Shown in pieces: positions 12,030 through 20,412 of a DNA stretch of 21,863 bases. The notes below the pieces were generated by a model. It did not search any database and was not told the origin of the DNA. It worked only from the letters and a program-made list of their open reading frames with translations. The stretch is taken from assembly GCA_934693235.1 (NCBI GenBank), contig CAKUUY010000026.1, forward strand, positions 1 to 21,863, in the 5' to 3' direction. This DNA comes from an uncultured Candidatus Melainabacteria bacterium (GTDB taxonomy: Bacteria > Cyanobacteriota > Vampirovibrionia > Gastranaerophilales > Gastranaerophilaceae). A program made the translations under genes and the position numbers. Numbering within the stretch: position 1 is the first letter of the stretch; every line of letters begins with the position of its first letter.

Positions 12030-13607
12030 TCAGAGACCTACCTTAACTTTTTTGGTTTTATTCTTTAATAATAACAAAAACGGAATTGCAACAATTGCCA
12101 AAAGCGTAAGCCACAAAAATGCATCATAAAACGCTCCTAGTTTTGATTGCAAAATTAACTGTTTATAAAGAACCCCCATAGCCTTTTTTTGTGCGACAAC
12201 TGATGGATACATCAGCATAAATTTATGTTGTAATGCATTCAAATGTACCCTGTACATCGGATTGTGCCATGCCAGATGTTCAACAAGATTACTTTGATAA
12301 ACCTGCCCACCTCTTGCAATAAATGTTGAAGCGGCTGATGTAGAAATCGCTGTCACAATATTTTTAAAAAGTGCATGTAATCCCGCCGCATCTGCCGTTT
12401 TATTTGCAGGCAAAGTTAAAAACGACAACGAAGAAATAGGTACAAACGCAACAGATACACCAAAACATAATATTAGATTTGGAATAACAATACTATACAT
12501 TGAAGCAGTTGTGTTCAGGCAAGAAAGCATAAAACACGCAACAGCCATAATTACAAAGCCTATTGCCGTCAAAAGTCTGTTTTCAATATGTTTTGCAATT
12601 TCACCCATTATCAACAAGCCAAACAAACAAACCATAGCTCTCGGTAACATCAACAAACCTGACGCCGATGGACTGTAACCGATTAAACCCTGTGAAAACA
12701 AAGGAACTAAAAGCAATGTACTATACAAAAGAATATTTATAATTGAGCTTATTGAAGTCCCATACAAAAAGTTTTTATCTTTGAAAACCCTGATATCAAT
12801 GATTGGATATTTATACTCAAGTTCCCAAACATAAAAGAAAATGAATGAGAATATCGAAATCCCCGTAACCCAACAAATCCAAGGTGTATCAAACCAATTA
12901 AATTGTTCTCCTTTATCAAGAACTATTTGCATACATCCCATCGCTATTGCAATACCAGTAAAGCCTATAATATCAAACCTTTTGTTATATTTTTCCTTTA
13001 CTGGTTCATCTTTTGGAATTAAAAATTTGATTAAAGCAATTGAGATAAGACACAACGGAATATTGATAATAAAAACCCACTGCCAAGACCAGTTGTCAGT
13101 CAAATAACCTCCAAAGAACGGACCTGCAAGCGGAGCAAACATAGCAGCAACTCCATAAAGAGCCATCGCAAAACCTTTTTTATCCGGAAAGATATCTAAA
13201 AGCATTGCCTGACAAAGAGGAAGAATACACCCCCCACCAATTCCTTGGAAAATTCTTGCCATAATCAACATGTGCAAATCTTTAGCTAGCAGGCAAAGTC
13301 CGGCACCGATACAAAAAACAATTATGCAATATAAGAAAAATTGTTTTTTTCCAAAAAGCTTTGCAAGATAGCCTGTTGTCGGCAACATAATTCCGTTTGC
13401 AATGATGTAACTTGTGATTACAGAATTTGCCTCATATTGAGTCGCACCAAAATATCCTGCGATATTTGGCTGACAAACATTTGTAGCAGAAGAAGCAACA
13501 AGTGCTAAAATAGATGGTAACAGAATTACAAGTGCCTGAATATAAGGACTAACCTGATTTTTTGTCACTGTCTGACTTTTTATTTCTGTTATTTCGTTAC
13601 TTTCCAT
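12030..13607 (-). CDS. emrB: DHA2-family multidrug efflux permease (EmrB-like)
   Basis: This 525-residue inner-membrane proton antiporter of the major facilitator superfamily has about 14 hydrophobic segments, the DHA2 layout. Motif A-like GYLAKLFGKKQ follows the second helix, motif B-like ARIFQGIGGGCILPL lies in helix 4, and motif C-like GPFFGGYLTDNWSWQWVFII lies in helices 5 and 6 with the DHA2-typical WRW(V/I)F equivalent WQWVF. It would work with the adaptor EmrA, encoded just upstream, and the TolC-family channel to move drugs, bile-type detergents or other hydrophobic compounds across both membranes. The ATG at 13607 has a weak AGAG site; a 45-base gap separates it from emrA, and there is no promoter in it, so the genes are co-transcribed. 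Confidence 0.9.
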   Translation of the reverse strand: MESNEITEIKSQTVTKNQVSPYIQALVILLPSILALVASSATNVCQPNIAGYFGATQYEANSVITSYIIANGIMLPTTGYLAKLFGKKQFFLYCIIVFCIGAGLCLLAKDLHMLIMARIFQGIGGGCILPLCQAMLLDIFPDKKGFAMALYGVAAMFAPLAGPFFGGYLTDNWSWQWVFIINIPLCLISIALIKFLIPKDEPVKEKYNKRFDIIGFTGIAIAMGCMQIVLDKGEQFNWFDTPWICWVTGISIFSFIFFYVWELEYKYPIIDIRVFKDKNFLYGTSISSIINILLYSTLLLVPLFSQGLIGYSPSASGLLMLPRAMVCLFGLLIMGEIAKHIENRLLTAIGFVIMAVACFMLSCLNTTASMYSIVIPNLILCFGVSVAFVPISSLSFLTLPANKTADAAGLHALFKNIVTAISTSAASTFIARGGQVYQSNLVEHLAWHNPMYRVHLNALQHKFMLMYPSVVAQKKAMGVLYKQLILQSKLGAFYDAFLWLTLLAIVAIPFLLLLKNKTKKVKVGL

Positions 13608-13652
13608 CTACTAACTCTTTTTATTCACTGTAATTAAACTATTTACCACTCA

Positions 13653-14822
13653 CTATTTCACTTTAACTTTTGGCACAACAGACATACCCGGAACAATGTT
13701 GTAATCCTTTATGTCTTCGTCAAATACAATTTTTACCGGTACACGTTGAACAATTTTCACATAACTGCCGACTGCATTTTCCGGAGGAAATAGGCTCGAT
13801 TTTGCACCTGTAGAACGTTGAATACTGTCAATATGACCTTTAAATCTTTTCCCCGGATAGGTATCAATTTTTATTGAAACCGGTTGACCTTTTTTCATAT
13901 GAGTAAGTTGAATTTCTTTAAAATTTGCAACAATCCAAACGTGCTCAGGAACGATTTCCATTAAAGGTTGTCCTGTTTGGACGTAATTTCCCATTTCAAC
14001 ACTTCTTGCAGAAACCATTCCGCCTTGAGGAGCATAAATTTTTGTATATGAAAGATTTAATTTTGCCTGTTCTACTTCGGCTTCTAGTCTCTTTATTTCT
14101 GCTTCTACTACTTCTGCCTTAGCCTGATGGCCCTCAAGAGCTGATTTCATTGCTCTTGTTTTTTCTGTAGCTGCTTTATGGTTCGCCTGAGCTACTGTAT
14201 AGTGTGTTGAACTGTTGTCATAGTCTTGTTTTGAAACAATTCCGGATTTGTACATATCTGAATAACGTTTGTGGTCTTTTGTTGCAAAATCAAGTTTAGA
14301 TTTTGTGGAATTTTCATCTTCAAAAGACTGTTGAACGTTTGAACCGCCTTCGTCAATTTGTTTTTTCGTAACATTCAGTTGAGCCCTTGCTTCTGCAAGT
14401 TTAGCTTCTGCCTGATGAAGTTTTACCTCATAATCAGCAGGATCTATTTCAACAAGCAATTGACCTTGTTTTACAATATCATTATCGTCCACAAGAAGTT
14501 TAACAACCGGACCTTGAACACGTGGAGCAATCGAAACTAATCTCCCCTCAACAAATGCATCATCTGTTGATTGAAAAAATGTTGAATGAATAGCAAGTGC
14601 AACCCCTGTGATTACAAGAATTGTTGCTGTAATTACTGGGACTACTACACGTTTTTTCTTATATTCAGGACGTTTTTTCTTTTTACGTTCTTTTCTTGTT
14701 TTAAGTCTTTCCTTTGCTTCTTCTTTAAATTCTTCTGAATTTACCGGAGGTAAATCAACTTTAGTTTTTTTTGAAGTCTTTTTTATTTCTTTATTCGGCT
14801 CGTTGTTATTATTTTCTGCCAT
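13653..14822 (-). CDS. emrA: Membrane fusion protein of the efflux pump (EmrA/HlyD family)
   Basis: This 389-residue periplasmic adaptor has a very basic cytoplasmic N-terminus (residues 37-58), one membrane helix (about 59-79), and a lipoyl half-domain (VSIAPRVQGPVVKLLVDDND, about 97-128). A long helical hairpin follows (about 132-255, LHQAEAKLAEARAQLNVTKK), then the second lipoyl half (YTKIYAPQGGMVSARSVEMG) and a beta-barrel domain. The cytoplasmic tail is longer than in E. coli EmrA. The ATG at 14822 follows AGAGG at eight bases; the upstream in-frame GTG lies inside that site and is rejected. It starts 12 bases after the marR stop. Confidence 0.92.
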   Translation of the reverse strand: MAENNNNEPNKEIKKTSKKTKVDLPPVNSEEFKEEAKERLKTRKERKKKKRPEYKKKRVVVPVITATILVITGVALAIHSTFFQSTDDAFVEGRLVSIAPRVQGPVVKLLVDDNDIVKQGQLLVEIDPADYEVKLHQAEAKLAEARAQLNVTKKQIDEGGSNVQQSFEDENSTKSKLDFATKDHKRYSDMYKSGIVSKQDYDNSSTHYTVAQANHKAATEKTRAMKSALEGHQAKAEVVEAEIKRLEAEVEQAKLNLSYTKIYAPQGGMVSARSVEMGNYVQTGQPLMEIVPEHVWIVANFKEIQLTHMKKGQPVSIKIDTYPGKRFKGHIDSIQRSTGAKSSLFPPENAVGSYVKIVQRVPVKIVFDEDIKDYNIVPGMSVVPKVKVK

Positions 14823-14834
14823 AATAGTCACCTC

Positions 14835-15293
14835 TTATATTTGTGTATGTAATTTCTCTTCCAAGTTTGCTTTTATTTTGTTCAAGACAACCAGACAGTT
14901 GTTAAGCTCTTCATCGCTAACCCCACTGACTGAATTTTCCCAATGTTCCAAGACAGTCGGCAATGCATGCTCATATTCAGCCTTGCCTTTAGGAGTAATG
15001 TTAATCTTGAAAACTTTCCGCTTGTTAATATCTGGAGTCCGAGTAACAAGCCCTTTGTCTTCCAGTATATTTATAATTCTTGTTATGTTTGGTCTGTCTT
15101 TCAGTGTAAGCGCACCAATTTGCCTCTGGTATAAACCGTCATGATCCAATATCGCTGCAAGCACAGTAAATTGTTCCGGGGTAATTTCGAATTTTGCTTT
15201 AACAAATTTTTGATTTGCAATGGCGCGTACCATCTTGCCTACACGAACAAGCTTCATCCCAATTCTACTTTTTAATAAGTCTGTCTTGTCCAT
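14835..15293 (-). CDS. MarR-family transcriptional regulator
   Basis: This 152-residue winged-helix dimer has the expected core: ITPEQFTVLAAILDHDGLYQ (helix 3 region), RQIGALTLKDRPNITRIINI (recognition helix), and EDKGLVTRTPDINKRKVFKI as the wing with the family's D-x-R-x-x-x-I/V pattern. It is first in a marR-emrA-emrB operon, as for E. coli mprA(emrR), and divergent from the outer-membrane channel gene. The ATG at 15293 begins the homologous region; 16 upstream in-frame codons run across the operator and are rejected. It most likely represses both divergent promoters and is released by pump substrates. Confidence 0.9.
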   Translation of the reverse strand: MDKTDLLKSRIGMKLVRVGKMVRAIANQKFVKAKFEITPEQFTVLAAILDHDGLYQRQIGALTLKDRPNITRIINILEDKGLVTRTPDINKRKVFKINITPKGKAEYEHALPTVLEHWENSVSGVSDEELNNCLVVLNKIKANLEEKLHTQI

Positions 15294-15314
15294 AATTTTT
15301 CTTTGTGTTATCAT
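15286..15314 (+). promoter_or_regulatory. Promoter of the outer-membrane channel gene
   Basis: TTGTCC (15286-15291) and TATCAT (15309-15314) are 17 bases apart. The -35 overlaps the marR start codon and the -10 lies in the palindromic operator, so repressor binding would block it. Confidence 0.55.
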
Positions 15315-15326
15315 AATAACACAAAG
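15301..15326. promoter_or_regulatory. Perfect palindromic MarR operator
   Basis: CTTTGTGTTAT (15301-15311) and ATAACACAAAG (15316-15326) are exact inverted copies around a 4-base centre. The site lies between the divergent marR and channel genes, and it contains the -10 elements of both promoters. The TTGTGTTAT half-site form and 11-bp arms are in line with MarR-family operators. Confidence 0.85.
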
Positions 15327-15341
15327 AAAAGGAAATAGCAA
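15313..15341 (-). promoter_or_regulatory. Promoter of marR-emrA-emrB
   Basis: On the minus strand, TTGCTA (15336-15341), 17 bases, and TATTAT (15313-15318) preceded by TGT, an extended -10. The -10 is inside the operator, so the operon is probably autoregulated. The predicted leader is about 12 bases. Confidence 0.65.
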
Positions 15342-15343
15342 GC

Positions 15344-16729
15344 ATGAAAAAATTTAAAATACTTTTAACCCTGTTGCTATTGCTATGCACTGTTACTACT
15401 GTGCAAGCAAAAACAACTAAAAACAAAACCGATAATAGAATAGAATATTTAAACCTTACTTGGTGGCAAAAATATAATGATCCTATTTTAACGGACTACA
15501 TGTCTACAGCCTTTCAAAACAATCAGGATTTGAAAATTGCAACATTAAACGTCAAACAAGCAGAACAAGTCGTAAAAATGTCTTTTGCAAACCAATTACC
15601 GCATGCCGGATTTCAAGGAGATGTTTTTAGAGACTTTTCATCTTCTACTGTAAGGTTTGGTGGAGTAACAATTCCGGATTATTCACAAAGTAACTTTTTC
15701 CTACCTGCAACATTAAGCTACGAAGCTGATATTTGGGGAGAAAATTATCTAAAAACTAAAGCTGTAAAAAAACAATTAGAAATGGTTAAACAAAATGAAA
15801 GAGCTTCTTATATATATTTAACATCTTCTTTGGCTGCGACATATTTCAATTTAGTAAAATTAGATAAACTAATTCAAAACCAAGAAGAATTAGTCAAAAT
15901 TCAAACAGAAGTAGTTTCATTACAAGACAAAAAATATAAAAACGGTTTGTGCACAGTTGTGGATTTGATGAACGAAAAACAATTGTTAACCCAATTAAAA
16001 GAAGAATTAAATTCATACATAGATACACGAATTGTTATAGGTAGAGAACTCGGTGTTTTAACTGGACTGAGAGAAAAGGATTTATCAGAAGTAAAAAGAG
16101 GTAATTACGAAAATATTGCACTAATTCCATTGCCATCCGGAATTAATTCAGAAGTTATTCAATATAGACCGGATTACCTTAGAGCAGAAGATTATGTTCA
16201 AAAAATCGGAATTGACGTAAGAGTTGCACGTCGAGATTTTTTGCCAAAATTTACTCTTTACGGTCAAGCTGGATTTAATGCATACAATTTGAACAACATA
16301 TTTGGGAACCACACATTTAAATCATTAATTGGCTTTGTCCCGTCAATAGATTTGTTTACCGGTGGTTTAAAAATGGCAACATTGAGATACAACAAACTTG
16401 AACTTGATAAAGCACAGCAAATGTATGAAAAAACTATTTTAACGTCTATTCAAGAGGTTAATAATTCTCTGGGTGGAGCTATTACTCGCGATTTGAACTA
16501 CAAAGAAAGTGTAAAACGCTACGATTTAGAAGATGAAAAATATCAATTAGCAAACCAAAAACATGATATTGGTGCAAAATCAAATCTTGATTTGATGAAA
16601 GACAAAGAAAGACTTTTAGTTGCAGAAAAAGATAAAATTAACGGAAAAATGAATTACGTAATATCTACCGTAAACATCTATAAAGCCGTTGGAGGAAAAG
16701 ATTTTACAACTGTGAATGAAAGTTTATAA
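15344..16729 (+). CDS. TolC/OprM-family outer-membrane efflux channel
   Basis: This 461-residue exported protein has a signal peptide (residues 1-22, cleavage after VQA). The mature part has the two-fold repeat of outer-membrane factors: NLTWWQKYNDPILTDYMSTAFQNNQDLKIA starts the first helix pair, and VIQYRPDYLRAEDYVQKIGIDVRVARRDFLPKFTLYGQAGF is the NodT/OprM-type RPD signature starting the second. There is no lipobox cysteine, unlike OprM itself. It would form the trimeric exit duct for EmrAB. AAAAGGA lies before the ATG. It is divergent from marR and shares its operator. Confidence 0.92.
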   Translation: MKKFKILLTLLLLLCTVTTVQAKTTKNKTDNRIEYLNLTWWQKYNDPILTDYMSTAFQNNQDLKIATLNVKQAEQVVKMSFANQLPHAGFQGDVFRDFSSSTVRFGGVTIPDYSQSNFFLPATLSYEADIWGENYLKTKAVKKQLEMVKQNERASYIYLTSSLAATYFNLVKLDKLIQNQEELVKIQTEVVSLQDKKYKNGLCTVVDLMNEKQLLTQLKEELNSYIDTRIVIGRELGVLTGLREKDLSEVKRGNYENIALIPLPSGINSEVIQYRPDYLRAEDYVQKIGIDVRVARRDFLPKFTLYGQAGFNAYNLNNIFGNHTFKSLIGFVPSIDLFTGGLKMATLRYNKLELDKAQQMYEKTILTSIQEVNNSLGGAITRDLNYKESVKRYDLEDEKYQLANQKHDIGAKSNLDLMKDKERLLVAEKDKINGKMNYVISTVNIYKAVGGKDFTTVNESL

Positions 16730-16754
16730 ATACTTCAATAAATGTATTTAACTC

Positions 16755-16787
16755 TTTTGCGTACAGGTTTTTCACATGTACGCAAAA
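16755..16787. repeat. 11-bp inverted repeat between the channel and GNAT genes
   Basis: TTTTGCGTACA (16755-16765) and TGTACGCAAAA (16777-16787) are perfect inverted copies around 11 bases. No T-run follows on either strand outside the stem, so a standard intrinsic terminator is not evident. The loop holds TTCACA, the -35 of a candidate promoter for the downstream gene, so it could be an operator. Confidence 0.6.
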
Positions 16788-16799
16788 AATTTCTATTAC
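16771..16799 (+). promoter_or_regulatory. Candidate promoter of the GNAT-like gene
   Basis: TTCACA (16771-16776), 17 bases, and TATTAC (16794-16799). The start near 16806 gives a 10-base leader before the ATG at 16816, with only AAAG as a weak ribosome-binding site. Confidence 0.4.
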
Positions 16800-16815
16800 G
16801 GATTTTGTAAAGAAT

Positions 16816-17586
16816 ATGATAAAAATTTTTAATATATTTTTAAACAAATTCAAATTTTCTACACCGGCACAAAAAGGTTTTCAAAAAAGTAAAGTCAACT
16901 TTAGAAGTATCGGAAAAGGAGTTATTCATAATCCCATAAATGTTAAATATGGAAAAGATAACGGAATATTATTGACTGAAAAACTCTCTCCGGCTTCTAT
17001 GAAAATAGTCAATGCGGACAAAATAAATACAATAGTAAAAGACATGAACGAAAAAGAATTAGGCTTTTATGAATATTATATTGACTGGCAAGATAGAACA
17101 ATCAAAAAAGGCAATATTATGGTAAACTGTGAAGAGCAACGTAAAGGACTTGGAGAAATCTTAAGACTCTCGAGTTTAATTGAGTTTAGAAAAAACAATC
17201 TTAATAAAATTAATATTTTTGCCGCAGCAAAAGCAATACCTTTTCACATAAAGTATAAATTCAGACCAAACTTTGAAAACAAACAAGAAATTTTAAATAA
17301 TTTACAAGAAATCCAAGAAAATACTCTTGCAATAGAATATTTTAGAAGAAGAGCAAAAAAATTAGCTCGTTCTATCCAGCTAAAACCAAATGAATCTATT
17401 GATAAAAAGGAATTAAAAAAAATAAACCAATTTTTTTACGCATTCATTAAACAACATTTGTTTAATTGGCAAGATTCAAGATTGAAATTTGGTATACCAA
17501 TGGAATTAACAAAAGAAACCGTCAACGGAGCTGCCGATTTCTTTAATAGGTTATTTGAAAAACATGGAATTGATTACAGATTGTAA
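16816..17586 (+). CDS. GNAT-like acyltransferase-fold protein
   Basis: In this 256-residue protein, residues about 85-155 look like an N-acetyltransferase core: a beta strand with KKGNIMVNCEE, the acyl-CoA pyrophosphate loop QRKGLG (108-113, matching Q/R-x-x-G-x-G), a helix, and a C-terminal IPFHIKYKFRPN resembling the A-x-x-x-Y-x-x-x-G/F-F motif. The N-terminal 60 residues are basic and of low complexity. The C-terminal 100 residues are helical and unassigned, with an Arg/Lys-rich segment (FRRRAKKLARS). The acyl donor and target are unknown. It stands alone and converges on the next gene with seven bases between stops. Confidence 0.65.
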   Translation: MIKIFNIFLNKFKFSTPAQKGFQKSKVNFRSIGKGVIHNPINVKYGKDNGILLTEKLSPASMKIVNADKINTIVKDMNEKELGFYEYYIDWQDRTIKKGNIMVNCEEQRKGLGEILRLSSLIEFRKNNLNKINIFAAAKAIPFHIKYKFRPNFENKQEILNNLQEIQENTLAIEYFRRRAKKLARSIQLKPNESIDKKELKKINQFFYAFIKQHLFNWQDSRLKFGIPMELTKETVNGAADFFNRLFEKHGIDYRL

Positions 17587-17593
17587 TTTCGTT

Positions 17594-18910
17594 TTATTTT
17601 TTGAAATTCATTTGTAACCAATTGAAACGAGTATTACCCACAAGGTTTGAATTTAGAGCTAATTCTCGAGCCTCTGTATTGTCATCTAAGCTAAACTCCG
17701 GGTTACAAATCACTTTGAATTTGTGACTATCTCTGATTTTGTCCAATTCATAAGTGTTGTATTTTTCAGAAATTCTTTGGGAAATCATTTCTGACAAAGA
17801 TGATGAATGGTGTTTTCTCAATGTTTTATCAATCGCAAAGCCAAGAGGCCCTGTTACTATTAATCCGTTTGAACCCTCATTTTCTTTAATAACTGCGAAT
17901 TTTGCCAAACTTTCGGCGTATTGAGAAATTGCCTGAAATCTCGCAATCTTAAAATCTTTGTAAAAATCGTCTGCAACTTCAATTGTATTTTTATCTGTCA
18001 TTATATAAACCGGTTTAAAAACAAGTTCACTTTGGGGATTAGAAGAATCTTTTGGAGCAAGTTTTTTTACGTCTAAAAGTAAGTTTTTTAGTTTTTCTCC
18101 TTGAGCGTTTTTAGGAATTTTAAAAGCTTCTGATGTCACAACCTGTCCAATCCCACAACTTGCAATTTGCGGACCAATTTGTTTATTAATTCCCATAGAG
18201 TTACAAAAATTGTTAATTAATTTTGAAGCAGAAGCTCCGGCATTTGCAATTTTTACCAGTCCTTGTTCATTTGTAAAATAACTACTACCTGTAGCATCTA
18301 CAATTGCAGATGAGTCCGAAATTGCTCTAATATTTGAAATTCCGCATCCCCCACCTGTAATTGCTACAGAATAATGATCTCCTGCATGCAACATGTTTTT
18401 GTCATGCAGTTTTTGCGCAATTGCAAGACCACTGCCCATTGAATCTTGGAATAATTTAACTTTAAAATCTTTTGCTAACTTTACACCATTTTCTTTCAGA
18501 TATTTAGTAATTGTATTAAAATCAATATCACTCATTCCAATCCCTGCGGCACCTCGAATATTATCCGCATAAAGGAGTTTGTTATCATACACAGATCCCG
18601 GCATAAAAAACACTGCTTCTTTTACCACTTTGTCTTGCGGAGCTGTTTTTAAGCCATTTTGGTAACACTCAGACATTTTACCTGCCAATTTTCTTAAAAA
18701 ATCTTCCGCATTTTCGTAAACTCTATGCCCCTGAGTGTTGACGACATCTTTCATTTTAGAGATAGTTGTACTTGTTCTGTTTGGGATTAACAATCCTTTG
18801 AACGAGTTTTCACCAACACTTCCTCCAACATCAACTAAAAAACGGCTAGAGAAAGATGGTGTTTTACTAGTTGAATTTATATTACTGTTCGAAATTGGTG
18901 ATATATACAT
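17594..18910 (-). CDS. ROK/ASKHA-fold sugar-kinase-like protein
   Basis: In this 438-residue protein, FLVDVGGSVGENSFKG (24-39) matches the phosphate-1 loop of sugar kinases (DxGGT). FFMPGSVYDNK (101-111) matches the ROK G-x-P-G stretch. LFQDSMGSGLAIAQ (153-166) sits where the catalytic Asp (here D156, usually in E-N-D) is expected, and AITGGGCGISN (183-193) matches the phosphate-2 loop. It is longer than a typical ROK kinase (about 300 residues) and lacks the zinc-binding Cys cluster of that family. The first 23 residues are Ser/Thr/Asn-rich and not a Sec signal. The ATG at 18910 follows AAAGGAG at eight bases. The substrate cannot be told, and an inactive or glucokinase-like enzyme is possible. 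Confidence 0.6.
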   Translation of the reverse strand: MYISPISNSNINSTSKTPSFSSRFLVDVGGSVGENSFKGLLIPNRTSTTISKMKDVVNTQGHRVYENAEDFLRKLAGKMSECYQNGLKTAPQDKVVKEAVFFMPGSVYDNKLLYADNIRGAAGIGMSDIDFNTITKYLKENGVKLAKDFKVKLFQDSMGSGLAIAQKLHDKNMLHAGDHYSVAITGGGCGISNIRAISDSSAIVDATGSSYFTNEQGLVKIANAGASASKLINNFCNSMGINKQIGPQIASCGIGQVVTSEAFKIPKNAQGEKLKNLLLDVKKLAPKDSSNPQSELVFKPVYIMTDKNTIEVADDFYKDFKIARFQAISQYAESLAKFAVIKENEGSNGLIVTGPLGFAIDKTLRKHHSSSLSEMISQRISEKYNTYELDKIRDSHKFKVICNPEFSLDDNTEARELALNSNLVGNTRFNWLQMNFKK

Positions 18911-19031
18911 ATTTTATACTCCTTTGCTAAATCATGTTTTGTGGCATAAAAAATTCCTAAAAAATTTTTTTTGCTACTTTTAACGAAAAAATTAACTGAT
19001 TTTTTACAAATGTAAAATATGTATACTATTT

Positions 19032-20330
19032 TTAGCAAGCAACAGAACACTTTCCATAACAAGGAAGTTCTATTTTGCACCTGCTATAACTTGATAGCTC
19101 ACTTTCTACACTCAAATAGCCGTTGTGAGCAGAAATAATTTGCTTAGCCAAATATAAATTCAAACTACTTCCGACTTTATTAAACTTTTCTGCTGAAGTC
19201 GTATACATTTCAAACATATTATTAATTGCTTCCGGTTTTATGTACGGACTTTCATAAGTTAACGCAACATGTGTTAAATTGTTATTATTTTTTTCTATTT
19301 CACATGTAATCAGTGTTCCTCTATAAGCGTTTGCAACGCAAAAATCTATCAGATTTTCAAATGCTTTTTTAAGTTGTACTTTATCTGCAAAAATTGATAT
19401 AAATTTATCTTTTGCAACTACTTTAACCTTAATATCTTTATCTTGCAGATTTTTGTGAACTTTTGAAAATACTTCATCCAAAAGTTTTAACATGTGAATT
19501 TTTTCGTAATTCAAATTTACATCATTATTTTCGTATTTGTATGTTGTCAAAATTGTAGACAACATATCATACATACTGTAGCAAGAATCCAATGTTAAGT
19601 TTAAAATTTCCTTTTGGTTTTCGTTAATTTCCCCCATGTCGCCACTTACAAGCAGTTCAAGAGCTCTAATTTGTGCAATTGTCGGAATTTTCAAATCATG
19701 GCTTAAAGTAGAGATATAAGTTTCCCTCATACGCTGTGCATCTCTTTCTGCATCAATGTTTCTGCTAAATACAACAAACTTTGTTACATCTCCTGATGCA
19801 TTTAGAATTGGAACTTTTCGAATAATGAACCAATTTTGTTTTCCGTTTCTAAGTTTAATCGGACGTTCTGTAACAAAAGTCTTTTTCGTTTTTACGATAT
19901 AATCGTTTTCTTCCCTCATTTGTTCCATAGTATCCCTCTCAAAAATATCTGAGGACAATTGATTAACTTGTCCATCCTCCTCACTATTAATTTTAAAATA
20001 TTTGATTGTCTCTAAATTGCAAGCTTTAATATTATAATCTGTATCTATGATATATGCTAAAACAGGCAAGTTATTAAGTATCATTGTCAAATTTTTCTCA
20101 TTGTTATGAATTTGATTTTTTAAATCATTTTCCACTTGCTCTTTTTCCGCAAAAAATTTATTTTTGCATATCAATACAAACATAGAAGTATTTATAATAC
20201 TAAATGCTATAGCAAACTCCAATATATGTGTCGAATATTTAAAATCAATATAACAGCATGCTGTAATTATCAAGAATGTTGTTATAAAAACTATAGATGA
20301 AAATATTTTAAGAGTTGATATTTTTAGCAT
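19032..20330 (-). CDS. Membrane PAS-domain histidine kinase with a degenerate ATPase domain
   Basis: This 432-residue protein has two membrane helices (about 8-28 and 36-54) with almost no periplasmic loop, a PAS domain (about 81-195, with the C-terminal PAC piece WFIIRKVPILNASGDVTKFV), and a HisKA dimerisation helix with phospho-acceptor His211 (LSHDLKIPT). An HATPase_c-type domain follows. Its N box is recognisable (FENLIDFCVANA), but the G1 box DxGxG is replaced by YESPYI (359-364) and the G2 box GxGLGL by GSSLNL (387-392). It ends in a Cys-containing tail (GKCSVAC). No response regulator is adjacent, so it is an orphan. Start at 20330 with AGGGGA before it. Confidence 0.8.
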   Translation of the reverse strand: MLKISTLKIFSSIVFITTFLIITACCYIDFKYSTHILEFAIAFSIINTSMFVLICKNKFFAEKEQVENDLKNQIHNNEKNLTMILNNLPVLAYIIDTDYNIKACNLETIKYFKINSEEDGQVNQLSSDIFERDTMEQMREENDYIVKTKKTFVTERPIKLRNGKQNWFIIRKVPILNASGDVTKFVVFSRNIDAERDAQRMRETYISTLSHDLKIPTIAQIRALELLVSGDMGEINENQKEILNLTLDSCYSMYDMLSTILTTYKYENNDVNLNYEKIHMLKLLDEVFSKVHKNLQDKDIKVKVVAKDKFISIFADKVQLKKAFENLIDFCVANAYRGTLITCEIEKNNNNLTHVALTYESPYIKPEAINNMFEMYTTSAEKFNKVGSSLNLYLAKQIISAHNGYLSVESELSSYSRCKIELPCYGKCSVAC

Positions 20331-20412
20331 ACTTTCCCCTACTTCTAATCACCTTTAAATCATAGATTATTATTACTTAAAAAACATTCCCCACATGAGC
20401 TATATATTTGTG

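Noticed and set aside
14608..15144. 178-codon plus-strand ORF opposite emrA and marR
   Set aside because: It lies antisense to two clearly recognised genes; the translation is Ser/Phe/Leu-rich as expected for a shadow of Lys/Glu-rich genes.
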